Positions 1 through 9,178 of a stretch of DNA of 64,000 nucleotides are shown piece by piece. The stretch spans positions 16,140-80,139 of the forward strand of contig NZ_JAEB01000015.1 of the NCBI RefSeq assembly GCF_000518685.1, written 5' to 3'. This DNA comes from Eubacterium xylanophilum ATCC 35991 (GTDB lineage: Bacteria; Bacillota; Clostridia; Lachnospirales; Lachnospiraceae). A model generated the notes under the pieces. It made no database searches. It was not told where the DNA came from and saw only the letters and a list, made by a program, of their open reading frames with translations. Each line of letters begins with the position of its first letter. The first letter of the stretch is position 1. The translations under genes were made by a program, and so were the position numbers.

Positions 1-39
1 ACTGATTGAATAAAGATGCACCGAAAGCGGCCCTTGTAA

Positions 40-267
40 TTAGCAAACTACTGTATCAGGACCTAAAGCAGGGAGAATACCATCTTTATCAATCCCAGTT
101 CTAGCTTTTGTATCATGAGCTTTAAATAGAGATATCCATTCATTGCCATAAAATTGCATGCATGCGCGTTTAGTATTAACAAATATAACAGTATCATCCC
201 AATGTAAAACATGTGATCGAATCGCTTCCAGCTTTACACAATCCTGGCACTTATAAATAAAAAATCT
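40..267 (-). pseudogene. C-terminal remnant of an unknown protein
   Basis: On the minus strand 75 codons are open from about 267 to a TAA at 40-42. There is no start codon or ribosome binding site at the upstream end, although the reading looks protein-like: an early CxxC pair (KCQDC), then HVLHWDDTVIF, NTKRACMQFYGNEW and a closing LGPDTVVC. I read it as the surviving C-terminal end of a gene that lost its front half. It abuts the remnant at 268-462, which runs the other way. I do not recognise the family. The alternative is a chance open frame, but the composition argues against that. Confidence 0.4.
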
Positions 268-462
268 ATGCAGTATTCCGATGGAACTGAAGAACTGGAT
301 GACGAGATCTTCGATACTGAGGAAGATGCAGAAGAGTACGGCTGCTACTTAGTTGGTTGCTGCAGAACGGAAGCAGAGACCCTGAATCTGTCAAATCCGG
401 GTGATTATCCATTGGACGACTGTGAGGATCCGGATTTTGAGATTGTTGAAGTTGATGAATAA
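268..462 (+). pseudogene. Acidic 64-residue ORF, probable gene remnant
   Basis: The frame is open from 217 and has an ATG at 268, but no Shine-Dalgarno precedes it. The product is very acidic (DGTEELDDEIFDTEEDAEEY early, DDCEDPDFEIVEVDE late) with a CYLVGCC stretch. The first residues read like the middle of a beta strand rather than a true N-terminus, so it is probably the C-terminal part of a longer small protein. A terminator hairpin follows at 489-531. Function unknown. The junction with the oppositely oriented remnant at 40-267 suggests a deletion or recombination scar. Confidence 0.4.
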
Positions 463-488
463 GTAAGAGAAGATTGGAGGTGATGAAT

Positions 489-531
489 CCCAGTAACCAT
501 TTGTATGGCAGATGGTTACGGGGACTTTTTT
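489..531 (+). terminator. Rho-independent terminator
   Basis: CCCAGTAACCAT pairs with ATGGTTACGGGG around an 11-nt loop and is followed by AC and six T. It lies just after the 64-codon remnant and overlaps the end of the minus-strand AbiEii remnant. Confidence 0.7.
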
Positions 532-912
532 AGAAGGTAATACTCTTTATAAAGGCAAGATTCTTTTCCAGAGCCACGTCATCTGAAATATCAAGCCAGT
601 TCTTATTGGATTTGTGAAGCTCTCGCAGATAGTCGGGATTCGTAAACATTCGCTCTATTCTGGCAACGACCGATTTCATATCGGACACATTCCTCAGCGT
701 GGCATCGTCAAAAATGTATTTCTGAATGCAGTCCTTCAATTGATCCATATTCACGCGCTCGCTCAGATAGCAGATGTCGTAGATATCCTTGTATCTGGTG
801 TTACGGATGTCGGCTATGCCTTCAACACAATATCCTGTCCGAGCTTTGACTGAGCATTCTGCTCGCTGTAGCCGGACACCTTAACCTTTTCTATTTCTTC
901 ATACAGGTTCAT
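530..912 (-). pseudogene. AbiEii-family toxin, internally deleted
   Basis: AbiEii toxins are nucleotidyltransferases acting with the AbiEi antitoxin. Here an ATG at 912 overlaps the antitoxin stop (TAATG). It starts a family-typical N-terminus (MNLYEEIEKVKVSGYSEQN, then QSKLGQDIVLKA) that hits a TAG after 32 codons at 814-816. In the next frame, from about 818 to the stop at 530, the typical C-terminal part continues (NTRYKDIYDICYLSERVN, later NKNWLDISDD). The whole central nucleotidyltransferase core between them, roughly 150 residues in the usual protein of about 260, is missing, and the join is out of frame. The remnant cannot encode an active toxin. The 74-codon frame starting at an internal ATG (754) is just the tail of the old gene. 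Family assignment rests on recall of family sequences. Confidence 0.8.
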
Positions 913-1454
913 TAGAGCACCTCCATCTGTATCATATTCATAAGCTTTGAGCCGCTTTTTAACAAGGCGGCATAATCTTCGACGATCCCGAAATCCAGCT
1001 CAAATGAAAGCTTGCGGTAGTTACCTATGATTTCTTTATAATAATCCATCGGAATCTTTGACTTAAATCTCATAAGCTCGATCAGCATACGCTCTTTGTC
1101 ATATATGCGGATGCTGGAATTGTTGTATTGAATCTCCGTAATGCCGGCATCAAATATTTCATCCTTCAGGAAGGACTGTATGATGCGGGGATCTTTTATC
1201 CTTGTATCCGTTCGTCTGGTCGCAAGGTAATAATGATCCGGGATCACGTCGGTCAGGGAATGGTAGTAAAAAGCGCTTTTCCCCGTGCATATCGTTTTAG
1301 GGTATTTCCGCATAATCACGTCTATTTCCGAAGCGTTCCGCTTGGTTGAGTAGATTCCCTTCTCCTTCATAAATAGGGCTCCTCTTCCGATTTCTTTTTT
1401 TAATTGATAATCACTTCCATATTTATCCAGGCATTCCTGATAGGTCAAAAGCAT
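912..1454 (-). CDS. AbiEi-family antitoxin / transcriptional repressor
   Basis: 180 residues. The N-terminal half resembles a winged-helix domain (YQECLDKYGSDYQLKKEI, STKRNASEIDV). The C-terminal half carries the AbiEi pattern YDKERMLIELMRFKSKIP followed by DYYKEIIGNYRKLS. AbiEi proteins neutralise the AbiEii nucleotidyltransferase and repress their own operon. The start at 1454 was chosen because GGGAGG sits 7 nt upstream; an in-frame start 11 codons earlier has no such site. Upstream are a strong promoter (1520-1548) and two operator-like repeats, which fits autoregulation. The partner toxin gene is deleted, so this is an orphan antitoxin. Its location beside a duplicated tRNA-Ser 3' end suggests an old mobile island. 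Confidence 0.8.
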   Translation of the reverse strand: MLLTYQECLDKYGSDYQLKKEIGRGALFMKEKGIYSTKRNASEIDVIMRKYPKTICTGKSAFYYHSLTDVIPDHYYLATRRTDTRIKDPRIIQSFLKDEIFDAGITEIQYNNSSIRIYDKERMLIELMRFKSKIPMDYYKEIIGNYRKLSFELDFGIVEDYAALLKSGSKLMNMIQMEVL

Positions 1455-1484
1455 GGAAATACCTCCCTTCTTAAAGCAATCACT

Positions 1485-1516
1485 CACACAACTATCAATT
1501 TGTGTGTATGATTACT
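1485..1516. promoter_or_regulatory. Operator-like repeat, copy A (AbiEi candidate)
   Basis: 32 bp: CACACAACTA, six variable bases, then TGTGTGTATGATTACT. It contains a CACACAA/TTGTGTG inverted repeat. It lies between the -10 element and the abiEi ribosome binding site. The second copy at 1570-1601 is identical in the 26 flanking positions. Confidence 0.7.
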
Positions 1517-1519
1517 TTA

Positions 1520-1548
1520 ATTATAACATCGTTTCAGAAAGAAATCAA
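1520..1548 (-). promoter_or_regulatory. Promoter of the abiE operon
   Basis: On the minus strand TTGATT (1548-1543), a 17-bp spacer and a perfect TATAAT (1525-1520) point toward abiEi. The promoter lies between the two operator-like repeats, the arrangement expected for negative autoregulation. Confidence 0.8.
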
Positions 1549-1569
1549 GAGAAAATTAAAGCAAATATA

Positions 1570-1601
1570 CACACAACTAAACAACTGTGTGTATGATTAC
1601 T
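1570..1601. promoter_or_regulatory. Operator-like repeat, copy B (AbiEi candidate)
   Basis: Second copy of the 32-bp repeat, upstream of the -35 element, 85 bp from copy A and in the same orientation. Same CACACA/TGTGTG arms; only the central six bases differ. Confidence 0.7.
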
Positions 1602-1628
1602 AAAATATGCAGCTTAATAGCCTTCTAA

Positions 1629-1656
1629 TTTTTTTACGGAGAAGGAGGGATTTGAA
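1629..1656. repeat. Duplicated 3' end of tRNA-Ser (att-like)
   Basis: 28 bp (seven T, ACGGAGAAGGAGGG, ATTTGAA) identical to 1838-1865, which spans the tRNA-Ser acceptor 3' strand, discriminator and trailing T run. Duplicated tRNA 3' ends are the usual footprint of integrase-mediated insertion. No integrase gene is present, so this would be a remnant attachment site. Confidence 0.6.
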
Positions 1657-1808
1657 GTTGCCCTTCCTCTGTCTTCGAATCGCCCTCCCTTTCGGTCAGG
1701 CTCTTCGGACATCGTCACAAAAGCACCTCGCTTCTTCCGCCACTGGCGGCGCTTCGGTGCTTTTGCCCACGCCGCGTGCGCGGCGCTCGGGTTCTTCCCT
1801 TTCTCCGC
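1657..1808. other. GC-rich hairpin segment between the tRNA-end copies
   Basis: No credible gene. The segment is clearly more GC-rich than its surroundings and holds two stems: AAAAGCACC/GGTGCTTTT (1719-1764) enclosing CCGCC/GGCGG, and GCCGCG/CGCGGC (about 1771-1784). An 85-codon frame running through it is built from these stems and the tRNA terminator. Possible structured RNA or recombination site; function unknown. Confidence 0.5.
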
Positions 1809-1844
1809 AAAAAAAACAGACCGCTTTCGCGATCTGTTTTTTTT
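1809..1844 (-). terminator. Terminator of tRNA-Ser
   Basis: On the minus strand AACAGATCGC, a GAAA loop and GCGGTCTGTT are followed by eight T, directly after the tRNA. The T runs on both sides would let it work in both directions. Confidence 0.85.
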
Positions 1845-1865
1845 ACGGAGAAGGAGGGATTTGAA
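1838..1865. repeat. tRNA-Ser 3' end copy (att-like partner)
   Basis: The native copy of the 28-bp repeat also found at 1629-1656; the two copies are 209 bp apart in the same orientation. Confidence 0.6.
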
Positions 1866-1933
1866 CCCTCGCGCCGCGCGAACGACCTACACCCTTAGCA
1901 GGGGCGCCTCTTCAGCCACTTGAGTACTTCTCC
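1846..1933 (-). tRNA. tRNA-Ser (anticodon GCU)
   Basis: 88 nt. Acceptor GGAGAAG pairs with CTTCTCC and the discriminator is G. The anticodon stem CGCCC/GGGTG holds loop CTGCTAA, anticodon GCT, reading AGC/AGU serine codons. It has the long variable arm of serine tRNAs (TAGGTCGTTCGCGCGGCGC) and a T arm GAGGG TTCAAAT CCCTC. No CCA is encoded. Its 3' end is duplicated at 1629-1656. Confidence 0.97.
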
Positions 1934-2023
1934 TAGTCTCTGAATTATTACACATATTCAATTGACACAATAGATATTCTATCATATTAGTAATTTACTG
2001 TCAAGTAAATTTGATTATTTTTT

Positions 2024-2572
2024 CTACAATTTCCACTGTTCTCTTGCGGTCTCATATAAATTGTTTCCCTCTGAATCAATTACCGTAATAACTGGAAGAT
2101 TCTTAACTTCTAGCCTTCTGATAGCTTCTGTACCAAGATCATCATATGCAATCACTTCACTTTTTACTATACATTTTGACAGAAGGGCACCTGCACCCCC
2201 TACTGCTGCAAAGTAAACGCACTTATTCTTCTTCATTGAATTAATTACATCCTCACTTCTCTTTCCCTTCCCTATCATCCCGGAAAGCCCCTTATCCAAA
2301 AGAGTAGGAGTATATTTATCCATTCGACTCGCCGTTGTTGGTCCTGCTGATCCTATAACTTGTCCTTCTCTATTTGGTGTCGGTCCCAGATAATATACTA
2401 TGGCATCCTCTATGTCAAAAGGAATTTCTTTTCCTTCCGCTAACCCCTCGATAATTCTCTTGTGGGCAGCATCTCTGGCAGAATATATTACTCCTGATAT
2501 ATATACATAATCTCCTGCCTTTAAATCCTCAACCTTTTCCTTTGTTAATGGTGTTTCTAAATATTTATCCAT
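2024..2572 (-). CDS. fumB: Class I fumarate hydratase, beta subunit
   Basis: 182 residues of the Fe-S hydro-lyase C-terminal (beta) domain, with LGPTPNREGQVIGSAGPTTA, RMDKYTPTLLDKGLSGMIGK and FAAVGGAGALLSKCI as typical motifs. With the alpha subunit (3722-4564) it should form the oxygen-sensitive [4Fe-4S] enzyme interconverting fumarate and malate; L-tartrate dehydratase beta is a close alternative. The start at 2572 (MDKYLETP) is preceded by GAGG 6 nt upstream; a GTG four codons earlier lies on that site. Last gene of a minus-strand operon: alpha subunit, permease, small DUF6472-like protein, beta subunit. Confidence 0.88.
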   Translation of the reverse strand: MDKYLETPLTKEKVEDLKAGDYVYISGVIYSARDAAHKRIIEGLAEGKEIPFDIEDAIVYYLGPTPNREGQVIGSAGPTTASRMDKYTPTLLDKGLSGMIGKGKRSEDVINSMKKNKCVYFAAVGGAGALLSKCIVKSEVIAYDDLGTEAIRRLEVKNLPVITVIDSEGNNLYETAREQWKL

Positions 2573-2587
2573 ATCGTTCCTCACTTT

Positions 2588-2761
2588 TTAATTTTGTTTT
2601 CTTACAATTTTATATTCATCATCACTTTGATAATATGGGCAAGATGAGTACGATGTATTCATAAATCTATACATCTCATCTTCATCCAAATTGACTTGAC
2701 ACTCTCCATATCCGTCGTCATCCACATAATACAAAGCACAAAATTCACAATTAGTTACCAC
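2588..2761 (-). CDS. Small Cys-containing protein, DUF6472-like
   Basis: 57 residues from a GTG start with a strong GGAGG 10 nt upstream. The sequence has CEFC near the start, YGECQVNLDEDEMYRFM in the middle and SSCPYYQSDDEYKIVRKQN at the end. The four cysteines (CxxC, then C, then CPYY) suggest metal or cluster binding. I recall similar Lachnospiraceae proteins under DUF6472; function unknown. It sits between the AEC permease and the fumarase beta subunit, 15 nt before the latter, so it is translated from the fumarase operon. The Cys pattern and the Fe-S partner make a role in cluster handling conceivable, but that is inference. Confidence 0.75.
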   Translation of the reverse strand: MVTNCEFCALYYVDDDGYGECQVNLDEDEMYRFMNTSYSSCPYYQSDDEYKIVRKQN

Positions 2762-2779
2762 TTTAATTTCTCCTCCTAA

Positions 2780-3718
2780 TTACAACATACCCATTATCCT
2801 CAACATATATATCCATAAAGTAAGTGTTACAGAAGAAAATAGGGTTGTAACAACAATAATACTTGATGTTAACTCCGCATCATTTCCGGTATTCTTGGCC
2901 ATTATATAACATGACACAGTTGCCGGCGATCCGAGCATAATTAGTATTGCCATCAGCTCCTGGTTTCTATATCCAATATATATTGCCAAAGGAAGAAAAA
3001 TAGCCGCAAGAAGTACTAACTTCGTAAAAGAAGCAATTATAGTAGGTTTTATCTTAGCTATTGCACCCTTCAGCTTAAAACCGGCTCCAATAGATATTAG
3101 TGCAAGAGGAGAAGCTGTTGAAGCAACTCCTGATATTGCCTTTTCTACAAAAACAGGAAAGCTCAAATCCAAAAATGCAAATGGTAATGAAAACAGTATT
3201 GCCAACAAAATTGGATTTTTGAAAACCGCAATCACCGTGGACTTAAAATCTATCTTCTTTTTCTTCTCTCCTTTGATTTCAAGGATTATAACAGCAAATA
3301 TATTATAAAGTGGCACAGCTCCTATTATCATAAGGGGCGCAAGACCTGCGTCATTGTATGTATTTTCTATAAAAGCAAGACCAAGTATCGCTGCACTGCT
3401 CCTATATGATCCTTGGATAAATGCTCCTTTTGAAGATTCATCCTTCATAAATACATCTGTCAAAATCCATATGACCATAATACATACAAAAGTAACAATA
3501 AAGCAGAATATTACATAATCTATTCGAAAAATATCCCGAATATTATTTCCCGCCAAATCCTTGTATACTAGTGCAGGAAGAGCAATTTTAAATACATATT
3601 TATCGGCTGTTTTTGTAAATTTCTCGTCTATTATTCCAATTTTCTTCAAAACTCCTCCCAATATTATAATCAAAAATATTGGAAGAGTAGCATTAATGCT
3701 ATATATGAAATTTTCCAT
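2780..3718 (-). CDS. AEC-family transporter (auxin efflux carrier type)
   Basis: 312 residues, almost entirely hydrophobic, with about ten membrane segments in two halves, as in the AEC/malate permease family. N-terminal NATLPIFLIIILGGVLKKIG and the C-terminal half (LVLLAAIFLPLAIYIGYR, then ILIMLGSPATVSCYIMAKN) match the family. It lies between the two fumarase subunit genes, 3 nt after the alpha gene, so a C4-dicarboxylate such as malate or fumarate is the best guess for its substrate. The start at 3718 has only a weak purine-rich site, which suggests coupling to translation of the upstream gene. Confidence 0.82.
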   Translation of the reverse strand: MENFIYSINATLPIFLIIILGGVLKKIGIIDEKFTKTADKYVFKIALPALVYKDLAGNNIRDIFRIDYVIFCFIVTFVCIMVIWILTDVFMKDESSKGAFIQGSYRSSAAILGLAFIENTYNDAGLAPLMIIGAVPLYNIFAVIILEIKGEKKKKIDFKSTVIAVFKNPILLAILFSLPFAFLDLSFPVFVEKAISGVASTASPLALISIGAGFKLKGAIAKIKPTIIASFTKLVLLAAIFLPLAIYIGYRNQELMAILIMLGSPATVSCYIMAKNTGNDAELTSSIIVVTTLFSSVTLTLWIYMLRIMGML

Positions 3719-3721
3719 ATT

Positions 3722-4564
3722 CTATATTACTCTCTTGATATGTCTGTTTACGTGACAGCAAATATTTATTGCAACAGGCATCCCCGCAATATGTGTCGGA
3801 TAAGTCTCAACATTTACTCCAAGAGCTGTAATCCTACCTCCAAGTCCACCTGGTCCGATTCCTAGCTTATTGATTTTCTCAAGCATCTCTTCCTCAAGTT
3901 CTCTCACGTAAGGAATATCAGACTTAGAATTCAGATCTCTAGTGAGAGCTTTTTTTGATAGAATAGCACTCTTTTCAAATGTTCCGCCAATTCCTACTCC
4001 AACAACAATAGGTGGACAAGCATTGGGACCTGCCATCTCTACTGTTTCAAGAATTGCATTCTTTATTCCCTCGATTCCATCAGCGGGTTTGAGCATATAC
4101 TGTCTACTCATATTTTCACTTCCAAATCCCTTTGGAGCAACTAGTATCTCTACCTTATCTCCGGGTACAATTTCATAGTGAATAACACCTGGAGTATTGT
4201 CACCTGTGTTTACTCTTTCAACAGGATCCTTAACAACAGATTTTCTCAGATATCCTTCAGTATATCCCTGTCTGATACCCTCATTTATAGCATCCTCTAT
4301 GTAATCGCCCTCAAAGTGAACATCCTGCCCAACTTTAAGAAAAACAACTGCCATCCCTGTATCCTGACATATCGGAATATTTGTCTCGGATGCAATCTCC
4401 ATGTTCTTTTCAAGCTGACCTAATATCTGCTTTCCAAGTGAAGACTCTTCTCTTTTCTGTGCATCAAGGATTGCATTTTTTACATCACTTGATAATGAAA
4501 GATTCACATCAATGCACATCTCCTTGATATTCTTGGTAATTTCACTTGTATTTACAACTCTCAT
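3722..4564 (-). CDS. fumA: Class I fumarate hydratase, alpha subunit
   Basis: 280 residues of the Fe-S hydro-lyase alpha domain. The three expected cluster cysteines are visible: NIPICQDTGMA, GPNACPPIVVGVG and INICCHVNRH. GIGPGGLGGRITALGVNVE is also typical. It interconverts fumarate and malate together with the beta subunit at 2024-2572. The start at 4564 (MRVVNTSEI) has GAGGAG 8 nt upstream; the longer frame beginning 27 codons earlier would add a hydrophobic stretch and lacks a ribosome binding site. First gene of its operon, 113 bp after gyrA. L-tartrate dehydratase cannot be excluded from sequence alone. Confidence 0.88.
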   Translation of the reverse strand: MRVVNTSEITKNIKEMCIDVNLSLSSDVKNAILDAQKREESSLGKQILGQLEKNMEIASETNIPICQDTGMAVVFLKVGQDVHFEGDYIEDAINEGIRQGYTEGYLRKSVVKDPVERVNTGDNTPGVIHYEIVPGDKVEILVAPKGFGSENMSRQYMLKPADGIEGIKNAILETVEMAGPNACPPIVVGVGIGGTFEKSAILSKKALTRDLNSKSDIPYVRELEEEMLEKINKLGIGPGGLGGRITALGVNVETYPTHIAGMPVAINICCHVNRHIKRVI

Positions 4565-4677
4565 ATAACAATCTCCTCGTAAAATAATTGTATTACATAC
4601 AAGACAATACCCCCAAAATATGATAATTACGAGGAATTCATACATTTAGGGGTTGTCTTTGTTATATTATCTTTATA

Positions 4678-7191
4678 TTATTCTTCCGGCTTTTCCTCTT
4701 CCTCAGATTCTTCCTCTTCGGAATCAGTCTTATCTTCCTTTCGCACCTTAGCAATACTAGCAATGACAACATTGTCATCAGTAATATTCATAAGCTTAAC
4801 TCCTGAAGTAATTCGGCCAAGGACGGAGATATCAGCAATCTTTATACGAATAATGATTCCCTCATTAGTTATGAGAAGCATCTCCTGATCTTCACTTACA
4901 ATCTTAGCACCTACTACTTCACCAGTTTTTTCTGTAATCTTATAACACTTAACACCCTTACCTCCGCGGTGCTGGACTGTAAATTCTTCAAGAGCTGTTC
5001 TCTTTCCGAGACCTTTTTCAGATACGAGAAGAAGCTCATTTCCTTGGGTATCAAGCTGCATTCCGATTACTTCATCTTCAAAACCGAGATTCATTCCTCG
5101 AACTCCCATAGAAGTTCTTCCGGTAATTCTTACATCAGTTTCCTTGAACTTTATGCACTGTCCATGCTTCGTAACCAATACAATCTCATTATTGTTATTC
5201 GTTACCTTAACTGTTATCAATTCATCATCATCTCTCAAGTGAATTGCAATAAGTCCGGTTTTTCTGATATTCATATATTCGGTTATAGAAGTCTTCTTAA
5301 CCAAGCCATGTTTTGTCGCCATGAAGAGATATGTATCTTCTTTATACTCTCGCATAGCAATAGTGGCGGTAATCTTCTCATCAGGCATAAGTTGCAACAG
5401 ATTTACAATCGCAGTTCCTCTGCTCGTCCTACCGGACTCAGCAATCTCATATGCCTTTATCCTATAAACTCTTCCCTTATTCGTAAAGAACATAAGATAA
5501 TGATGAGTCGTACACATGAATAATTCTTCTATATAGTCATCATCGATTGTAGACATTCCCTTTATTCCCTTGCCACCTCTGTGCTGACTTTTGAAATTAT
5601 CTACAGTCATTCTCTTGATATATCCGAGCTTTGTCATAGCTATAACTGTATTTTCAACAGGAATAAGATCCTCCATTGAAATATCAAATTCATCATAGCC
5701 TATGCTTGTTCTACGATCATCGCCATATTTATCGGCAATTACTCGTATCTCGTCTTTTATTACTCCGAGAAGGAGCTTTCTGTCTGCAAGTATAGCCTTA
5801 TACTCTTCTATTTTCTTTTGAAGCTCTGCATACTCATTCTCAATCTTTTCTCTCTCCAAACCTGTGAGAGCTCTAAGACGCATATCAACTATAGCCTGGG
5901 CCTGAACATCATCGAGATCAAATCTCTCAATGAGTTTTTCCTTTGCTTCTGCTGTACTCTTAGAAGATCTAATGAGTTCAATCACTTCGTCAATATTATC
6001 TAATGCTATTAACAAGCCCTTTAAGATATGAGCTCTTTCCTCTGCCTTGTTGAGATCATACTTAGTTCTTCTTGTGACAACTTCCTCTTGATGAGCAAGA
6101 TAATTGCTGAGCATTTGCATGATATTCATGACTACCGGCTCATTGTTTACAAGAGCCAACATAATTACTCCAAATGTATCTTGCATCTGAGTATGCTTAT
6201 ATAACTGATTTAGAATAACATTTGGATTGGCATCCTTTCTTAACTCGATGACTATTCTCATTCCCTCGCGGTTTGACTCATCTCGAAGTTCTGTTATTCC
6301 ATCAACTTTCTTTTCCTTGTGCAAATCAGCTATTTTTTCAATAAGTCTAGCCTTATTGACCATATATGGAAGCTCTGTTACTACGATTCTATTCTTGCCA
6401 TTGGCCATGGCCTCAATATCTGTGACCGCTCTAACTCTAATTTTTCCGCGTCCTGTTCTATAAGCTTCCTCTATTCCCGCTCTTCCAAGGATCATAGCTC
6501 CTGTTGGAAAATCAGGTCCTTTGATTATTTCCATAATCTCTTCGATTGAAGTTTCTCTATCTTCCTCAACAATATTGTCAATTATTTTGACAACACCGTT
6601 AATAACTTCTCGTAAGTTGTGTGGCGGAATATTTGTCGCCATACCAACTGCAATTCCAGATGTTCCATTTACAAGAAGGTTTGGATAACGTGAAGGAAGC
6701 ACTTTTGGCTCTTTTTCCGTTTCATCAAAGTTAGGAATAAAATCAACTGTATCTTTGTTAATATCTGAAAGCATTTCCATAGAAATCTTACTAAGTCTTG
6801 CCTCAGTATAACGCATGGCAGCTGCTCCATCTCCATCGACGGAACCAAAGTTTCCATGTCCATCTACCAATGGGCATCTAGTTGACCATTCTTGCGCCAT
6901 ATTTACAAGTGCACCATAAATAGAGCTATCACCATGTGGATGATACTTACCCATCGTATCACCGACGATACGCGCACATTTTCTATGAGGCTTGTCAGGT
7001 GTATTATTCAACTCACTCATGGCATATAATATACGTCTCTGAACAGGCTTCAATCCATCTCTTACATCAGGAAGTGCACGCGATGCAATAACCGACATAG
7101 CATAGTCTATATAGGAATCTTCCATAGTTTTCTTAAGATCTACGGGTTTAATATCGTCTATGGAATTTTTATCAAAAATGTTCTCATCCAT
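4678..7191 (-). CDS. gyrA: DNA gyrase subunit A
   Basis: 837 residues, full length. It cuts and rejoins DNA in the gyrase A2B2 complex to introduce negative supercoils. The catalytic tyrosine is Tyr128 in [11 protein letters not shown]. The quinolone-determining stretch reads [17 protein letters not shown], so Ser89 equals E. coli Ser83, while Gly93 takes the place of Asp87. The C-terminal half has the beta-pinwheel repeats with the GyrA box QHRGGKG (around residue 560) and a related QHRGGKG near 740. The tail is strongly acidic ([15 protein letters not shown]). It follows gyrB by 19 nt in the dnaA-gyrA block. Confidence 0.98.
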   Translation of the reverse strand: MDENIFDKNSIDDIKPVDLKKTMEDSYIDYAMSVIASRALPDVRDGLKPVQRRILYAMSELNNTPDKPHRKCARIVGDTMGKYHPHGDSSIYGALVNMAQEWSTRCPLVDGHGNFGSVDGDGAAAMRYTEARLSKISMEMLSDINKDTVDFIPNFDETEKEPKVLPSRYPNLLVNGTSGIAVGMATNIPPHNLREVINGVVKIIDNIVEEDRETSIEEIMEIIKGPDFPTGAMILGRAGIEEAYRTGRGKIRVRAVTDIEAMANGKNRIVVTELPYMVNKARLIEKIADLHKEKKVDGITELRDESNREGMRIVIELRKDANPNVILNQLYKHTQMQDTFGVIMLALVNNEPVVMNIMQMLSNYLAHQEEVVTRRTKYDLNKAEERAHILKGLLIALDNIDEVIELIRSSKSTAEAKEKLIERFDLDDVQAQAIVDMRLRALTGLEREKIENEYAELQKKIEEYKAILADRKLLLGVIKDEIRVIADKYGDDRRTSIGYDEFDISMEDLIPVENTVIAMTKLGYIKRMTVDNFKSQHRGGKGIKGMSTIDDDYIEELFMCTTHHYLMFFTNKGRVYRIKAYEIAESGRTSRGTAIVNLLQLMPDEKITATIAMREYKEDTYLFMATKHGLVKKTSITEYMNIRKTGLIAIHLRDDDELITVKVTNNNNEIVLVTKHGQCIKFKETDVRITGRTSMGVRGMNLGFEDEVIGMQLDTQGNELLLVSEKGLGKRTALEEFTVQHRGGKGVKCYKITEKTGEVVGAKIVSEDQEMLLITNEGIIIRIKIADISVLGRITSGVKLMNITDDNVVIASIAKVRKEDKTDSEEEESEEEEKPEE

Positions 7192-7210
7192 CGATTATAT
7201 TTCCTTTCTG

Positions 7211-9157
<1,947 letters not shown>

Positions 9158-9178
9158 CTATAATTTGTTTTATAATCT

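Noticed and set aside
485..535. 16-codon ORF (MNPSNHLYGRWLRGLF) after GGAGGTG
   Set aside because: Only 2 nt separate the site from the ATG, and the codons are the arms of a terminator hairpin.
1607..1864. 85-codon plus-strand ORF
   Set aside because: Runs through the duplicated tRNA end, the GC-rich hairpins and the tRNA terminator; no ribosome binding site. An artefact of structured sequence.
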